The translations under genes and the position numbers were made by a program. Shown here piece by piece: positions 33,301-39,066 of a stretch of DNA of 64,000 nt. The DNA is from Holophagae bacterium (GTDB lineage: Bacteria > Acidobacteriota > Holophagae > Acanthopleuribacterales > Acanthopleuribacteraceae): positions 62,001 to 126,000 of the forward strand of contig JAUIFE010000001.1 of NCBI GenBank assembly GCA_030429565.1, given 5' to 3'. Every line of letters begins with the position of its first letter. Within the stretch, counting starts at the first letter, position 1. The notes beneath the pieces are model-generated. The model did no database searches. It saw nothing but the letters and a program-made list of their open reading frames with translations, and had not been told where the DNA came from.

Positions 33301-34159
33301 CGGCGACGCAGATGCCTGTACCGAACTAAGCCTACCCGAGGCCGACTTCACCTTTAATAACGGCAGCCCCATCGCCCGTCTCGGCGACGGCCGTTTCTGC
33401 GTCACGACCGGCTGCCCCCGAGCACGCGGCGACCTCGACGGCGACGGTCGCGATAACCGTGCCTTCGACGCACTGCAAATCCTCAATAGCCTGTCCGGCA
33501 TCGCCACGCCCTACGACCCACTGCCATTGTGTGTCGCCGATACCAACTGCAGCGGCACCGTCAGTGTGCAGGACGCGGTGCTGATTCTACAGCGCGCGGT
33601 CGAACTTGTGGACGGCTACTGTCTCGACGATATCCCGGCCACACGTGGCGCCGACTTCAATATCGACATCCCCGAAGACCAACGCATCCTCGAAACCAAC
33701 CAGGCTTTTGTCTTCGACCTCAACCTTGCCAACCTGCCCGATGAAGCGGTCCACGGCTACAGCTTCACCATGAGCTGGGACCCCGACCTGTTGACCTTCG
33801 ACCAAGTCATTATTCGTGAAGACGCGCTCAGCGAACGTTGGGGCGAACCCATCACCGTATGGGCGCCAGGTTCGGTCACCGTGACCCACGCCTACCCGTT
33901 GACGCCACTCGACGGCAACGGGACCTTGCTGCGCTTCAGTGGGACCACGTCACAGACCAACGCCGGCGGCGGCTTGTTCGAGTTCAGCAACTTCGCGCTG
34001 GCGACACCCAGTGAGCCGAGCATCCTCCCCGCCCCGATGTATTACTCGGTCGTCGGCGTGCCTTGTTACGACGTCGGCCTGTGGACGGACCTGGTCGCGG
34101 CTTGGAACGACCAAGTCACCATCATCGACATCGTCAGCACCATGCAGTGTCCGCAATAA
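18356..34159 (+). CDS. Giant secreted protease/DUF11 repeat protein with dockerin
   Basis: 5,267 residues, starting at TTG. Signal peptide residues 1-25 (LIAC at 17-20 also fits a lipobox). An M43 pappalysin-like protease follows, with HEVGHYLGLYH at 229-239 and the Met-turn stretch NYMGYADDACMDRF. A cohesin-like domain spans ~323-465. Then come 19 DUF11-type beta-sandwich repeats, each starting A/VDL and ending DPDSTPxNxxxxEDD, in blocks of 2, 5, 4, 3, 3 and 2. Five ~295-residue metalloprotease-like modules separate the blocks (about 721-1014, 1644-1936, 2456-2751, 3133-3428, 3813-4110). The C-terminus has two PPC domains (~4461-4571, 4666-4779), a cohesin-like domain (~4881-5018), a type I dockerin (~5022-5096, DLDGDG and ADTNCSGTVSVQDA) and another cohesin-like domain. 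It is probably an extracellular or surface protein; substrate unknown. There is no LPXTG, PEP-CTERM or T9SS tail. Confidence 0.9.
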   Translation: MPRTVGLRPLWYCLVGLIACAAWAPAQDPFTPPKLADLPDYAFCGTAAPTIPPNRLPVGDCDAQQTVIRGEYNASDLLVIPVVFHVISRRDGTGNISDAMIYSQIDILNEDFNAQANTPGAPGNDSRILFVLADRDPNGQPTTGITRTANDAWHADSDSFGYRRQLNWNPSRYLNIYVNDPAGNLGYAYLPSGGNVAGAYFDGVNLLWRAVGRNAPIGAPYNNGRTATHEVGHYLGLYHTFNGGCCNSYTCGDLINDTASQSQPIYGCPGGTSTCSSADPVENYMGYADDACMDRFTTEQINRMRCTLAQFRPNLFRRLPPDPVQVWISQGLGVIQGETLSVPVVVGEVPQYLDVNAFDFELTYDPAQFAFDGFSTTGSEIENWDLVLDNEPTPGRVLISAASTQQFTLSTDGDAILIYLNLRALADATIDACSPLALPDEAFVFNGGFPETQTSDGQLCVRAVPPPLADLSLHQTLSPDKLDNGQDVTITLRVDNDGPDAAGSVTTALTLPGNVSFVSASGDGTYSHPNWSLSGLSAGTSATLTVTATFVSGDQAVVNSEITAVDVGDIDSTPGDGNTQDDDYQSGTIRRPEADLDLQVRVSSTVPFLEQPFFYTVTLSNNGPDTAENITISAPLPAGLVLSGADADSGSYDTGVWSLTSLPAGQNATLVLTTSVATTGARNFVAEVTAAEPADPDSTPNNGATGEDDLGAATINPRRAIGAAILISTNDGNGVGFNDSTPVDPVGGNTGSTLGAQRLQVWEHAAAIVGSYLASDIPISVRVNFSDLPCPGGNPSYAHGEPFTGVIQFGNAPDADTFYPIALGNHIAGVDNNGQDPEVLVTVQPSLADAGCLNGVDWYLGLDAQPGNQIDMVSIAVRELIHGLGFHSFVNGGTGGKYFGKNDVFMTLIRDPQTGLLWSAMSSSQRLSAAGREQVFLGQGTRAAASSLLSEGTDGSGNLLLAFDYDGAVSIFNRSFITPTATPNQVLEEVPIGANHDPGIAMEVLFDLGWTRLDQADVALDITVDNVTPLPGDRITLTVTLRNSGPREATGLEVSARLPGGLTYVSDDGGGAYISSNGLWTVGTLGENQTAVLNLEAQVAASGAKTFVAELTNADQGDPDSLPNNGLLSEDDTDSISVGSADVSLTISATPEKADVGESLVIQVTVVNAGPDTTEDVSARVSIGNTSPTPVEILSDDGNGAFNPATGLWQIGRLDAGSQTQLNVTARVIAFGGVGADAEVLSSSLFDPDSTPGNNNTSEDDWGSVVVGTPEADLSLTGVLSADVANVGDRTNLTMTLTNSGPDAGGATINLQLPNGLSYRAHSGAGSYDSGAASWTVAAGDLGSPAQITIELAVTQFGSFNLSGEITSADRFDPDSTPDNGVPSEDDRFALAVRTPQADLELTQAIANGTANVGDDVQFTLDLINRGPDDATGVQVVNRLPAGMTITNSSGVGSFDGNSGIWSPGVVNADSRVLMQITARVDQPGTKVNTAEIIAADQQDPDSTVNNNQADEDDQASVTVGAVDLAVAIQTNNPQPLVGEDSTVTVTLSNGGPDDATGVQVSVPIPAGLTATNSPADYSNGVWRPQTLTASSSVDLVLVLRSDSVGSKKVAAEVVAADHGDADSTPADGRGDDYAELFITPRSSNGAEIIIVNSDGAGEGFNDNTPVSPIGGNSGTTLGQQRLAVFERAAEVWGALINSDVQIKVEARFDNLTCSPSSAVLGAAGPKTVARDFDNAKFSATWHHIALANAIAGRDLNNGNHIKATFNSSIDNNNNCLSNTNWYYGLDGNNGNNMDLLTVVLHELGHGLGVSTFVNGQTGAKLLGFNDIYMQFLRDGSLGKSWPQMTDSERARSAVDTNDLVWTGPLVNGAAGNLTDGTNSRGQVEMFAPNPFQSGSSVSHFSTSLTPNELMEPFYTESTTNPGLAVPLLGDLGWTEQPLADISLSGSVDNPEPGLNETVTATLVLRNNGPGATSAVSAEVTVDSGLTYVSHGGAGFDPTTGQWTLGDMAVGDSATLSLVYRATRLETANIRAQVTNSSTDDPDSTPENGFLGEDDDLTLRVDPVFIGSADLRLSASASTTNPVPGDSLTVQLTLNNDGPDSAENIAVDWVVPLAFSYQSHSGDGSYDHNTRRWQLSSLANGGSATLTLTLVYDSGSAALIYAGVAQVDQDDPDSTPGNANNNGEDDTVTLSFSPGSAGTADLALDLVISNTAPEYGERITFTLTLDNAGPDTAESIVVYVAPASGFSNLSSDPNYDPTTNEWRPSDLAASNQAVLSLQADATFTGSQFFRAEVRAVRQDDPDSTPDNNRNDSVSTEDDFVISAVTPLSADLELVHTVTPGNVDFEDTPVFRLSLTNRGPAASSAVVVQHNLPDGLTIANSSGDGSYNSGDGSWTLGTVNSGQTLQVELTVSISEPGRFTSSAEVVSAGRFDPDSTPDNGRNSEDDYDEATVNAVGETQTTITILNADGPGEGFNDQTPVTPVGGNTGTTLGEQRRIAFQHAADIWARYLASPVEIVVESRFDPLTCSAGSAILGSAGPRGVARDFPNAGVANTWYPIALANALAGSNLYGGNTAAARATFNSSIDNNNNCLSNTNWYYGLDGNAGNNMDLVSVLLHELAHGLGFLTFTNGQTGARFYGRDDVFMRLLMDHSQGRLWPQLSDAGRAASAVDNGDLVWTGNQVNNGAGELSAGTNSSGLTRLYAPNPFRQGSSVSHFDTALSPNELMEPFYTGPNHDPGLAAQLMFDVGWPGARSADLSLSAAVDRPAALPGESAVFTLVLANDGPNRAGAIEVSVPMPSGLTYLGDNGAGTYAADIWSIDQLDAGETISLQITTSVNQTGDKLLVAEVSAVDRPDPDSVPDNNNGDEDDQASVSIGAADLALAWRTDTYSPRELDTINLYLDLTNDGPDDAAGVMVAIPPFANATLLSGDGGFDLGARRWAVPSLAADQAATLTLSVRIDRFNETTPVIVVNGEIIAAEPDDPDSVVANQDPAEDDWAGITLTPQALPKADLSLTSSVDTATLDRGELLTFALTLSNAGPALATQVDVDAAFPGFAYVESNGSGSFSNGRWHLDELGAGQTATRNLILRADSFGPTRLSAEVAASDVADPDSTPANGSADEDDFTEQIVTPLNPANSLIQLQNSDAQGVGFNDATAVNPVGGNSGNTLGAQRLIAFQYAADLWSATLDSDVPILIRARFGSLTCNQNDADFAQVQLFTQSDFNGAPQSGVRYPAALANTLAGQDLDPDRPDAVLTFNLALGGANCLSGRDWYYGLDANPGTRIDFVTIVLKHLTQALGFYTDLNGADGSPGQTPDRFLDLTFDHDSGKTLRAMSSAERISAVVNEGSLVWNGPIAVAVAGAGSGTHAQGGLLLHAPNPFVAGESLVHLSQQFQPNQLMEYAWSGANHDISLANALLRDIGWPGVATADLELTLSASDTAPEVNDVITLTLTLTNQGPDTATGLAVTLPLGANLSHQSNSGNYDSGSGVWTPGDLASGQNTVLTIQAQVLNNNATTLVAEVGAADTYDPDAQPGNGRADEDDQASVTLAPFQVFNADLSLTMSGTSGSVTVGTPVTLTLTLTNSGPDSAADVAVQVNLPSGLTRQSDTGGSLSNGDSYDSGSGRWSTVSLGNGADSTLSITVVPNRSGTFLVTTEVVASNAIDPDSTPNNGATGEDDRAQFAVSASEPPRADVSVRLSADQTSPDQGELFTVTAVVRNDGPQAVNVTTALRLADGLTLIDATTNSGTFSNGGWEPNQLAAGAETSLSMDLTATSSGGKTIEFEVMSSDIDDPDADAGNGSRSEDDFAELTVFPRSNTGAVIVIRNNDGPGEGFNDTRPVSPVGGNPGTTLGEQRLIAFQRAADIVAAALKSDVTITVLAQFDGLSCSASSGVLGAAGPTTAARDFTGAPHPNTWYHIALANALAGRDLNGGDGEIRATFNSSIDNNDNCLRGTNWYYGLDGRPGNNMDLVSVLVHEFSHGLGFSTFVDPSGNRFMGYDDVYMRNLKDTRTNKSWSQMTNSERASSAVGGSATVWQGANVVAASGSLSNGRNNNGEVEVYAPNPYRQGSSVSHFSTSLVPDELMEPFYTGPNHELGLAVSLFEDLGWNSRDRADLSVALEVDNPAPAVGETVTFTVTLRNDGPNAAENVRFRVNAGDGLINPAAFDADPNNPCQLNNIGDEVVLDLVIADHEATFTLCKQVLAEGDRTVTVEIIGSDTLDPDSAPGNGDPFEDDMAVIGVGSADLSLDMLADRSSAAVGELVNVTLTLNNAGNEQARNIAVAFDVADGLDIVGRNPAGDAGLWRITQLDNGAQSTLQLTVRVGATGSQAITAEVVASDRLDPDSTPNNNDGQEDDQTALTLTGTPPDSSAIGLSVEGFFAGNCPDTVVRLNVTLAGEPVAGLQADAFSLFEDGQNLPFSLVTGSTAGEYELAYQTQQADGQSHRYDFAVTVLGATATQTENARTCHISGVTTLSNDVPVNGLAATQGSRLYFALDVPPNQGRLVFETSGNSGDVDLYLARDRLPTADDYDYRDIGIGNSERIQRDNPAAGRWYAGLFAVSEFNNVQVRGTYAALRKQIAVKKIYIDNCPEIAVQVEVTLDDIGVPGLDAGNFALSEDGEGRGLSVVSLDEQRGKYELRFTTGFPDGARHTVLASALFLGERVDHSATYNRCAVTQVTTLANGEWVGGLAGRRDSWLYFRIDVPGSQDVLEIKSFGGSGDADLYVRFGDLPDANTFDAHPRVGGNDQEVRIEDPQTGSWYIGVYGYLDYSDLALVAGYWMETLDLSVSSISIAACPTIQAVVQVDDQSGPVSGLDRTAFAIVENNDNALVPDSAVEESDGVYRLAYDTVNISGEEIFVTARVEHNSLTAFDQRTYRNCTRDGGVVDVWMNRVHAAPAGPEISLPLYIGEVEFDFQINAFQVSLNYDANVLAYRGLDTADSLIADWDVLDDSDSEPGRIVLLAGNVDDLNLAGEAEQVLTKFRFLVVGDADACTELSLPEADFTFNNGSPIARLGDGRFCVTTGCPRARGDLDGDGRDNRAFDALQILNSLSGIATPYDPLPLCVADTNCSGTVSVQDAVLILQRAVELVDGYCLDDIPATRGADFNIDIPEDQRILETNQAFVFDLNLANLPDEAVHGYSFTMSWDPDLLTFDQVIIREDALSERWGEPITVWAPGSVTVTHAYPLTPLDGNGTLLRFSGTTSQTNAGGGLFEFSNFALATPSEPSILPAPMYYSVVGVPCYDVGLWTDLVAAWNDQVTIIDIVSTMQCPQ
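19760..31440 (+). repeat. 19 DUF11-type repeats of about 370-390 bp
   Basis: Copies start near 19760, 20130, 21400, 21780, 22170, 22550, 22923, 24170, 24560, 24955, 25340, 26615, 26990, 27380, 28630, 29017, 29420, 30690 and 31075. Each has LTxxNxGPDxA near the start and closes on an acidic DPDSTP..EDD turn that looks able to bind calcium. They act as spacer blocks between the protease-like modules. Confidence 0.85.
20515..30680 (+). repeat. Five ~885-bp protease-module repeats inside the giant gene
   Basis: Modules begin near 20515, 23284, 25720, 27750 and 29791. Shared order: NxDGxGEGFNDxTPV, PVGGNxGTTLGxQR, NWYYGLDG, the HExxH helix, a PA-like insert with SAVD..LVWTG, then SSVSHF..NELMEP and DxGW. 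The HExxH site is HELGH at 23759, HELAH at 26201 and HEFSH at 30272, but RELIH at 20987 and KHLTQ at 28223. The copies keep the protein sequence while differing at many silent positions, so the duplications are old. Confidence 0.85.
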
Positions 34160-34199
34160 GGCCAAAAACAGGCGCATCCACCGTGATCCGACGCCGCCC

Positions 34200-34500
34200 A
34201 AGCGGTGTTCGGACAGGGTGCGCTTGCCCGCCGGCGAGGCCGACGACGTGGTCGCGGTCAGGGAAAACCACGGCACCATTCCGGCCTTGATGACGACCTT
34301 AATGACGACGTCGCCACCGACCTCGCCGTGGACAGCGAGGTCGTCGGCGAGGTAAACGGCGAGGTCGCGACGACACCGCTGTCAACGCCGCGCGCCTTTC
34401 TGAAGAGCCGTTCATTAACCTACTTCATTGCAATGATTTAACTAACGCCGTCAAGATGGCGACGAGGTCGGCGACGAGGTCGCACGAAAGCGGCGACGCC
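34200..34500. repeat. GAGGTCG-rich low-complexity DNA after the giant gene
   Basis: The span is full of GAGGTCG, GACGACGTCG and CGAGGTCG words. GGCGACGAGGTCG occurs twice, overlapping, at 34458-34470 and 34470-34482. The same 13-mer is present on the minus strand in several units of the 42-bp array near 10 kb. No coding frame is convincing. Confidence 0.7.
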
Positions 34501-34873
34501 GCGCTTCCACGCTTGCCATCCCCGCGCTATGTTGCTAGGCTGGAATGGACTTTCATACCGCTCTCAACTGTCACCCCCACCCACCTACGACCACGTCGCC
34601 CAACGTGGCTTCCCCCACCTCAAAACATGATTTTTGACCCTCGCCATCATTCGATTCGGTTTTTTTTCGTTTCCCTTATTGATGACTTTGCCCAAGGGAT
34701 TCTCCCGATGGCGGCGCTTGGCTTTCGCCAAGGTGGGCCCGTTCAAGCGACGAACTACGGCAGGTTTCCCCTCGTCCGCCCCGCGCGGACCGTGCGGACC
34801 CGGCACGCGATCTCGTGCTCTCAGATGCGACCGAGTCAGCCTACTTCTATGTAAAGGAACGGTACGATCACAT
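34501..34873. other. Upstream region of zwf
   Basis: About 370 bases with no supported gene. The zwf frame is open from about 34634 but that extension is unlike any G6PD. AAGGAACGG at 34854-34862 is the likely ribosome site; the promoter was not identified. Confidence 0.4.
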
Positions 34874-36355
34874 ATGGAACCTAAAATCATTCCCGTCCAA
34901 CCCTTCGATATGGTGATTTTCGGCGGCACCGGCGATTTGGCGATGCGCAAAATCCTCCCGGCCTTGTTCTACCGCGACAAGGATCATCAGATGCCCCTCG
35001 AAGGTCGCATCATCGGCATTTCTCGCGCTGCGATTTCCCAAGAAGAATACCTGGCCCAAGCCGGAGAAGCCCTGGCCGAACACGTCGCCAAAAAGGACCT
35101 CGACGACGAGACACGCACGCGCTTTATCCAACGTCTCCACTACTTTACGCTCGACGCCTTGGGCGACAATGGATGGCAGCCGCTGATCGAACTTTTGGAA
35201 GAACGCCCGCAAGTGGTGCGCGCCTTTTACCTATCAACGCCGCCCAAACTCTTCGGCCCCATTTGCCAAAATCTCGACAAAAAGAACCTCATCACCGAGA
35301 GCTCACGCGTCGTTGTCGAGAAACCGATTGGCACCAGCTTGGCTTCCGCGCAAAAGATCAACGAAGAGATCGGCGCCGTGTTCCAGGAAAACCAAATCTT
35401 CCGCATCGACCACTACCTGGGCAAAGAAACCGTCCAGAACCTGATGGCGCTGCGTTTCGCCAACTCCTTGTTCGAACCACTGTGGAACCACCAGTGGATT
35501 GACCACGTGCAGATTTCCGTCGCCGAATCCATCGGCATCGGCGGTCGTGGCGAGTACTACGACAGCTCCGGCGCACTGCGCGACATGGTGCAAAACCACC
35601 TGCTGCAACTGCTGTGTATCGTCGGCATGGAACCGCCCGTCGTCTTCGGCGCCGACGCCGTCCGCGATGAAAAACTCAAGGTTCTGCGCGCACTCCGTCC
35701 CATCGGCCCCGCCGACGTTCGCAGCAAAACCGTGCGCGGTCGCTACGCCTCAGGTGCGGTCGACGGCAAGTCGGTGATCGGCTACCTAGAAGAGGAAGGC
35801 GTCCCCGCCGATTCCATGACCGAAACCTTTGTCGCCATTAAAGCCGAGGTCGACAACTGGCGCTGGTCGGGTGTGCCCTTCTACCTGCGCACCGGCAAAC
35901 GCATGCCGGAACGCCGCTCCGAAATCGTGATTCAGTTCAAAGAAACACCGCACTTGATCTTCCCCAAAAATGTCAACCAAGTGCGTTCCAATCGCTTGGC
36001 GATCCGCCTGCAACCCAAAGAAGGGATCCGCCTTTACCTGATGACCAAGGTGCCCGGTCCAGGCGGCATGCGCATGCGCCAAGTCCCCCTCAACCTGAGC
36101 TTCGCCGAGGCCTTTAAGGACCGTTTCCCATTGGGATACGAACGTCTTTTGATGGACGTCTTGCGCGGCAATGCCACCCTCTACATGCGCCGCGATGAAG
36201 TCGAAACAGCCTGGGGTTGGTGTGAACCCATCCTGCGCGGCTGGGCCGAAATGAGCGAAAAACCGCAGTCCTATAACGCCGGCACCTGGGGCCCGACCTC
36301 CTCCATCGCCCTGGTCGAACGCGACAACCGCACCTGGTACGAGGAAGGATATTAA
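34874..36355 (+). CDS. zwf: Glucose-6-phosphate 1-dehydrogenase
   Basis: 493 residues, full length. Oxidises glucose-6-phosphate to 6-phosphogluconolactone with NAD(P)+. The dinucleotide loop is FGGTGDLAMRK (about 16-26), and the catalytic His region RIDHYLGKE is intact. The ATG at 34874 was chosen because the family N-terminus starts just after it. First gene of an operon encoding the whole Entner-Doudoroff route to pyruvate and glyceraldehyde-3-phosphate. The stop TAA shares a base with the pgl ATG. Confidence 0.96.
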   Translation: MEPKIIPVQPFDMVIFGGTGDLAMRKILPALFYRDKDHQMPLEGRIIGISRAAISQEEYLAQAGEALAEHVAKKDLDDETRTRFIQRLHYFTLDALGDNGWQPLIELLEERPQVVRAFYLSTPPKLFGPICQNLDKKNLITESSRVVVEKPIGTSLASAQKINEEIGAVFQENQIFRIDHYLGKETVQNLMALRFANSLFEPLWNHQWIDHVQISVAESIGIGGRGEYYDSSGALRDMVQNHLLQLLCIVGMEPPVVFGADAVRDEKLKVLRALRPIGPADVRSKTVRGRYASGAVDGKSVIGYLEEEGVPADSMTETFVAIKAEVDNWRWSGVPFYLRTGKRMPERRSEIVIQFKETPHLIFPKNVNQVRSNRLAIRLQPKEGIRLYLMTKVPGPGGMRMRQVPLNLSFAEAFKDRFPLGYERLLMDVLRGNATLYMRRDEVETAWGWCEPILRGWAEMSEKPQSYNAGTWGPTSSIALVERDNRTWYEEGY

Positions 36356-37074
36356 TGAGCCCCACCCAAGACGGCCCCAATCTCGCCGAACTCCATTTCG
36401 AAACACGAGAACTTTTGTTTGACCAACTGCGCGACGCCGTCGTCGACCGCCTGCGCGCCGCCATTCGTCGCCAAGGTAAAGCGACCCTGGTTGTCTCCGG
36501 CGGTGGCACGCCGAAACCCTTGTTTGAACGGCTGGCCCAAAGCGAACTTGACTGGGCCAAGGTCACCGTCACCCTCGCCGACGAGCGCTGGGTCGATGAA
36601 GACGACGACAACAGCAACGCCAAACTCGTCCGCGCCACCTTACTCACCGGCCGTGCCGCCGCCGCGTCTTTTCTCAGCTTGAAAACGCCGCAGAGCACGC
36701 CCGAGGAAGGTGAAGCCACCTTGGCCGAGCGGCTCGACGCCCTCGCCGTGCCACTCGACGTGGTCCTGCTCGGCATGGGCGGCGACGGCCACACCGCCTC
36801 GCTGTTCCCAAAAGGCGACCAGCTCGCACGTGCCGTCAGCGGCAGCGGCGGCATTCGCTGCTGTCCCATGCGTGCGCCCGGCGCCGCCCAGCCACGCATG
36901 ACGTTGAGCGCCCCCTTCTTGCTCAACGCGGCTTGGATCGTCGTGCTTTGCACCGGCGAAGACAAACGCCGCGTGTTCGAACAGGCACGTGCCACCGGCC
37001 CGGTGGAAGCCTTACCCATTCGCGCCTTTTTGCACCAAACCCCAACGCCCGTCGCCTTTTACTGGGCGCCCTAA
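36355..37074 (+). CDS. pgl: 6-phosphogluconolactonase (DevB type)
   Basis: 239 residues. Hydrolyses 6-phosphogluconolactone to 6-phosphogluconate. Motifs of the SOL/DevB family: LVVSGGGTPKPLFE, TLADERWVDEDDDNSN and LLGMGGDGHTASLFP, with the catalytic His in the last. Coupled to zwf by a TAATG overlap. A strong hairpin lies in the gap to edd. Confidence 0.95.
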   Translation: MSPTQDGPNLAELHFETRELLFDQLRDAVVDRLRAAIRRQGKATLVVSGGGTPKPLFERLAQSELDWAKVTVTLADERWVDEDDDNSNAKLVRATLLTGRAAAASFLSLKTPQSTPEEGEATLAERLDALAVPLDVVLLGMGGDGHTASLFPKGDQLARAVSGSGGIRCCPMRAPGAAQPRMTLSAPFLLNAAWIVVLCTGEDKRRVFEQARATGPVEALPIRAFLHQTPTPVAFYWAP

Positions 37075-37100
37075 CCCAATCCGACCGAATCGGATTCGGC

Positions 37101-37122
37101 GGGGCACGCCGTTGCGTGCCCC
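37101..37122 (+). other. Intercistronic hairpin between pgl and edd
   Basis: GGGGCACGC (37101-37109) and GCGTGCCCC (37114-37122) form a perfect 9-bp stem with a CGTT loop. It ends nine bases before the edd GAGG ribosome site. There is no U-tract, so it is more likely an mRNA stability or translation-control element than a terminator. Confidence 0.7.
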
Positions 37123-37140
37123 CACATCACGAGGTTTGTG

Positions 37141-38967
37141 ATGACCCTTCATCCCGTGGTTCGCAAGGTAACGGACCGCATCATCGAACGCAGTAAAGTA
37201 AGCCGCGCCGCCTACGTCCAACGCATGGAACAAGCGCTGAGCGAAGATCCCCATCGCGGCGTGTTGTCGTGCGGCAACTTGGCCCACGGTTTCGCCGCCT
37301 GTAACTTGACCGACAAAACCGGCTTGCGCGGCAGCCAAAAAACAAACATCGCCATCGTTTCGGCCTACAACGACATGTTGTCGGCCCATGAACCACTGCG
37401 CACGTACCCTGACTTAATTAAAGAAGCCGCGCGCGAAGCCGGTGCGGTCGCCCAATTCGCGGGCGGCGTGCCCGCCATGTGTGACGGCGTCACCCAGGGC
37501 CAACCCGGCATGGAACTGTCACTGTTCAGCCGCGACGTGATTGCGATGGCCACCGCCATTGCGCTGACCCACAACATGTTCGATGCCGTCATGTGTCTGG
37601 GTGTATGCGATAAAATCGTGCCAGGCATGTTGATCGGCGCACTCTCGTTTGGACACCTGCCAACGCTGTTCGTCCCCGCCGGCCCCATGCCCTCCGGCTT
37701 GCCCAACAAGAAAAAAGCCGAGGTGCGCCAACTGTACGCACAAGGCAAAGTCGACCGCGAAGCGTTGCTGGATGCCGAGTCAAAGAGCTACCACAGCGCG
37801 GGAACCTGCACCTTCTACGGCACCGCCAACAGCAACCAAATGTTAATGGAAATCATGGGCTTGCACCTGCCAGGCACCGCTTTTGTCAATCCAGGCACCG
37901 AGCTGCGCCAAGCTTTGACCGCCGCCGCCGCCAAACGGGCCGCCGAGATCTCGAACCTCGGCGAGCAGGGGATGCCGCTGTACCGCATCATCGACGAACG
38001 CGCGATTGTCAACGGCGTCGTGGGTTTGCTGGCCAGCGGTGGCTCGACCAACCACACCATTCACCTAATCGCCATCGCCAAGGCCGCCGGCATTGAGCTC
38101 AACTGGGATGACTTCTCCGATCTTTCGGCGGTCACGCCCTCGTTGACGCGCATCTACCCCAACGGCCAGGCCGACGTGAACCACTTCCACGCCGCCGGTG
38201 GGATGAGTTTGCTGATCCGCGAGTTACTGGCGGCCGGCTTCCTGCACAACGACGTCAACACCGTCGCCGCCCACTTGGGCGAAGGCCTGCAGGCCTACAC
38301 CCAAGAGCCCTTCCTCGACAACGGCGAGCTGGTCTGGCGCGAAGGCCCGCACGAGAGCGGTGATCCCGAGATTTTGGCAAGCTGTGCCAAACCCTTCAGC
38401 GCCAACGGCGGCGTCGTCGTTCTGCGCGGCAACCTCGGTCGCGGCGTCATTAAAGTTTCCGCCGTCAAACCGGAACACCGCGTCGTCGAAGCCCCGGCCG
38501 TCGTTTTTAACGATCAAAACGAACTGCTGGCAGCGTTTCAGGCGGGCGAACTCGAACGCGATTTAGTCGCGGTTGTCCGCTTCCAGGGCCCCAAGGCCAA
38601 CGGGATGCCCGAGTTGCACAAATTAACGCCGTCGTTGGGCGTAATGCAGGACAAGGGGTTTAAGGTCGCGCTGGTGACCGACGGGCGAATGTCGGGTGCG
38701 TCGGGCAAAGTGCCGGCCGCCATCCACGTCACCCCGGAATGCCTTGACGGCGGGCCGCTTGGCAAAATTCGTGACGGCGACATCGTCCGCGTTGACGCCA
38801 ATACCGGCACTTTGGAGGCCAAAGTCGACGCCGCCACCTGGGCCGCGCGCGACATCCCGACGCCGAATTTGGACTCGGTCCATTTCGGTTTGGGCCGCGA
38901 GCTGTTCGCGCCACTGCGGGGCGCCGTCAACGGGGCCGAATCCGGCGCCGGCGTGTTCCACACCTAA
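37141..38967 (+). CDS. edd: Phosphogluconate dehydratase
   Basis: 608 residues, full length. [4Fe-4S] dehydratase converting 6-phosphogluconate to KDPG. Family features include [18 protein letters not shown] near the N-terminus, [19 protein letters not shown] with a cluster cysteine, CDKIVPGM, and the late [15 protein letters not shown]. The ATG at 37141 follows GAGG at 37131-37134; a GTG directly before it is the only other choice. Third gene of the Entner-Doudoroff operon. Confidence 0.96.
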   Translation: MTLHPVVRKVTDRIIERSKVSRAAYVQRMEQALSEDPHRGVLSCGNLAHGFAACNLTDKTGLRGSQKTNIAIVSAYNDMLSAHEPLRTYPDLIKEAAREAGAVAQFAGGVPAMCDGVTQGQPGMELSLFSRDVIAMATAIALTHNMFDAVMCLGVCDKIVPGMLIGALSFGHLPTLFVPAGPMPSGLPNKKKAEVRQLYAQGKVDREALLDAESKSYHSAGTCTFYGTANSNQMLMEIMGLHLPGTAFVNPGTELRQALTAAAAKRAAEISNLGEQGMPLYRIIDERAIVNGVVGLLASGGSTNHTIHLIAIAKAAGIELNWDDFSDLSAVTPSLTRIYPNGQADVNHFHAAGGMSLLIRELLAAGFLHNDVNTVAAHLGEGLQAYTQEPFLDNGELVWREGPHESGDPEILASCAKPFSANGGVVVLRGNLGRGVIKVSAVKPEHRVVEAPAVVFNDQNELLAAFQAGELERDLVAVVRFQGPKANGMPELHKLTPSLGVMQDKGFKVALVTDGRMSGASGKVPAAIHVTPECLDGGPLGKIRDGDIVRVDANTGTLEAKVDAATWAARDIPTPNLDSVHFGLGRELFAPLRGAVNGAESGAGVFHT

Positions 38968-38976
38968 ATTGAGAAG

Positions 38977-39009
38977 CCGCAACCGACCGAGTGGTGCGGT
39001 CGGTTGCGG
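38977..39009 (+). other. Intercistronic hairpin between edd and glk
   Basis: A 13-bp perfect stem (CCGCAACCGACCG at 38977-38989 with its complement at 38997-39009) and a 7-base loop. No U-run follows, and glk begins 57 bases later. It may stabilise the upstream mRNA or reduce read-through into glk-eda. Confidence 0.75.
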
Positions 39010-39066
39010 ATGTCGTCACCACGACTTTTCCGAACCACCGCAACATGACACGAGGGAGCATCTAAG

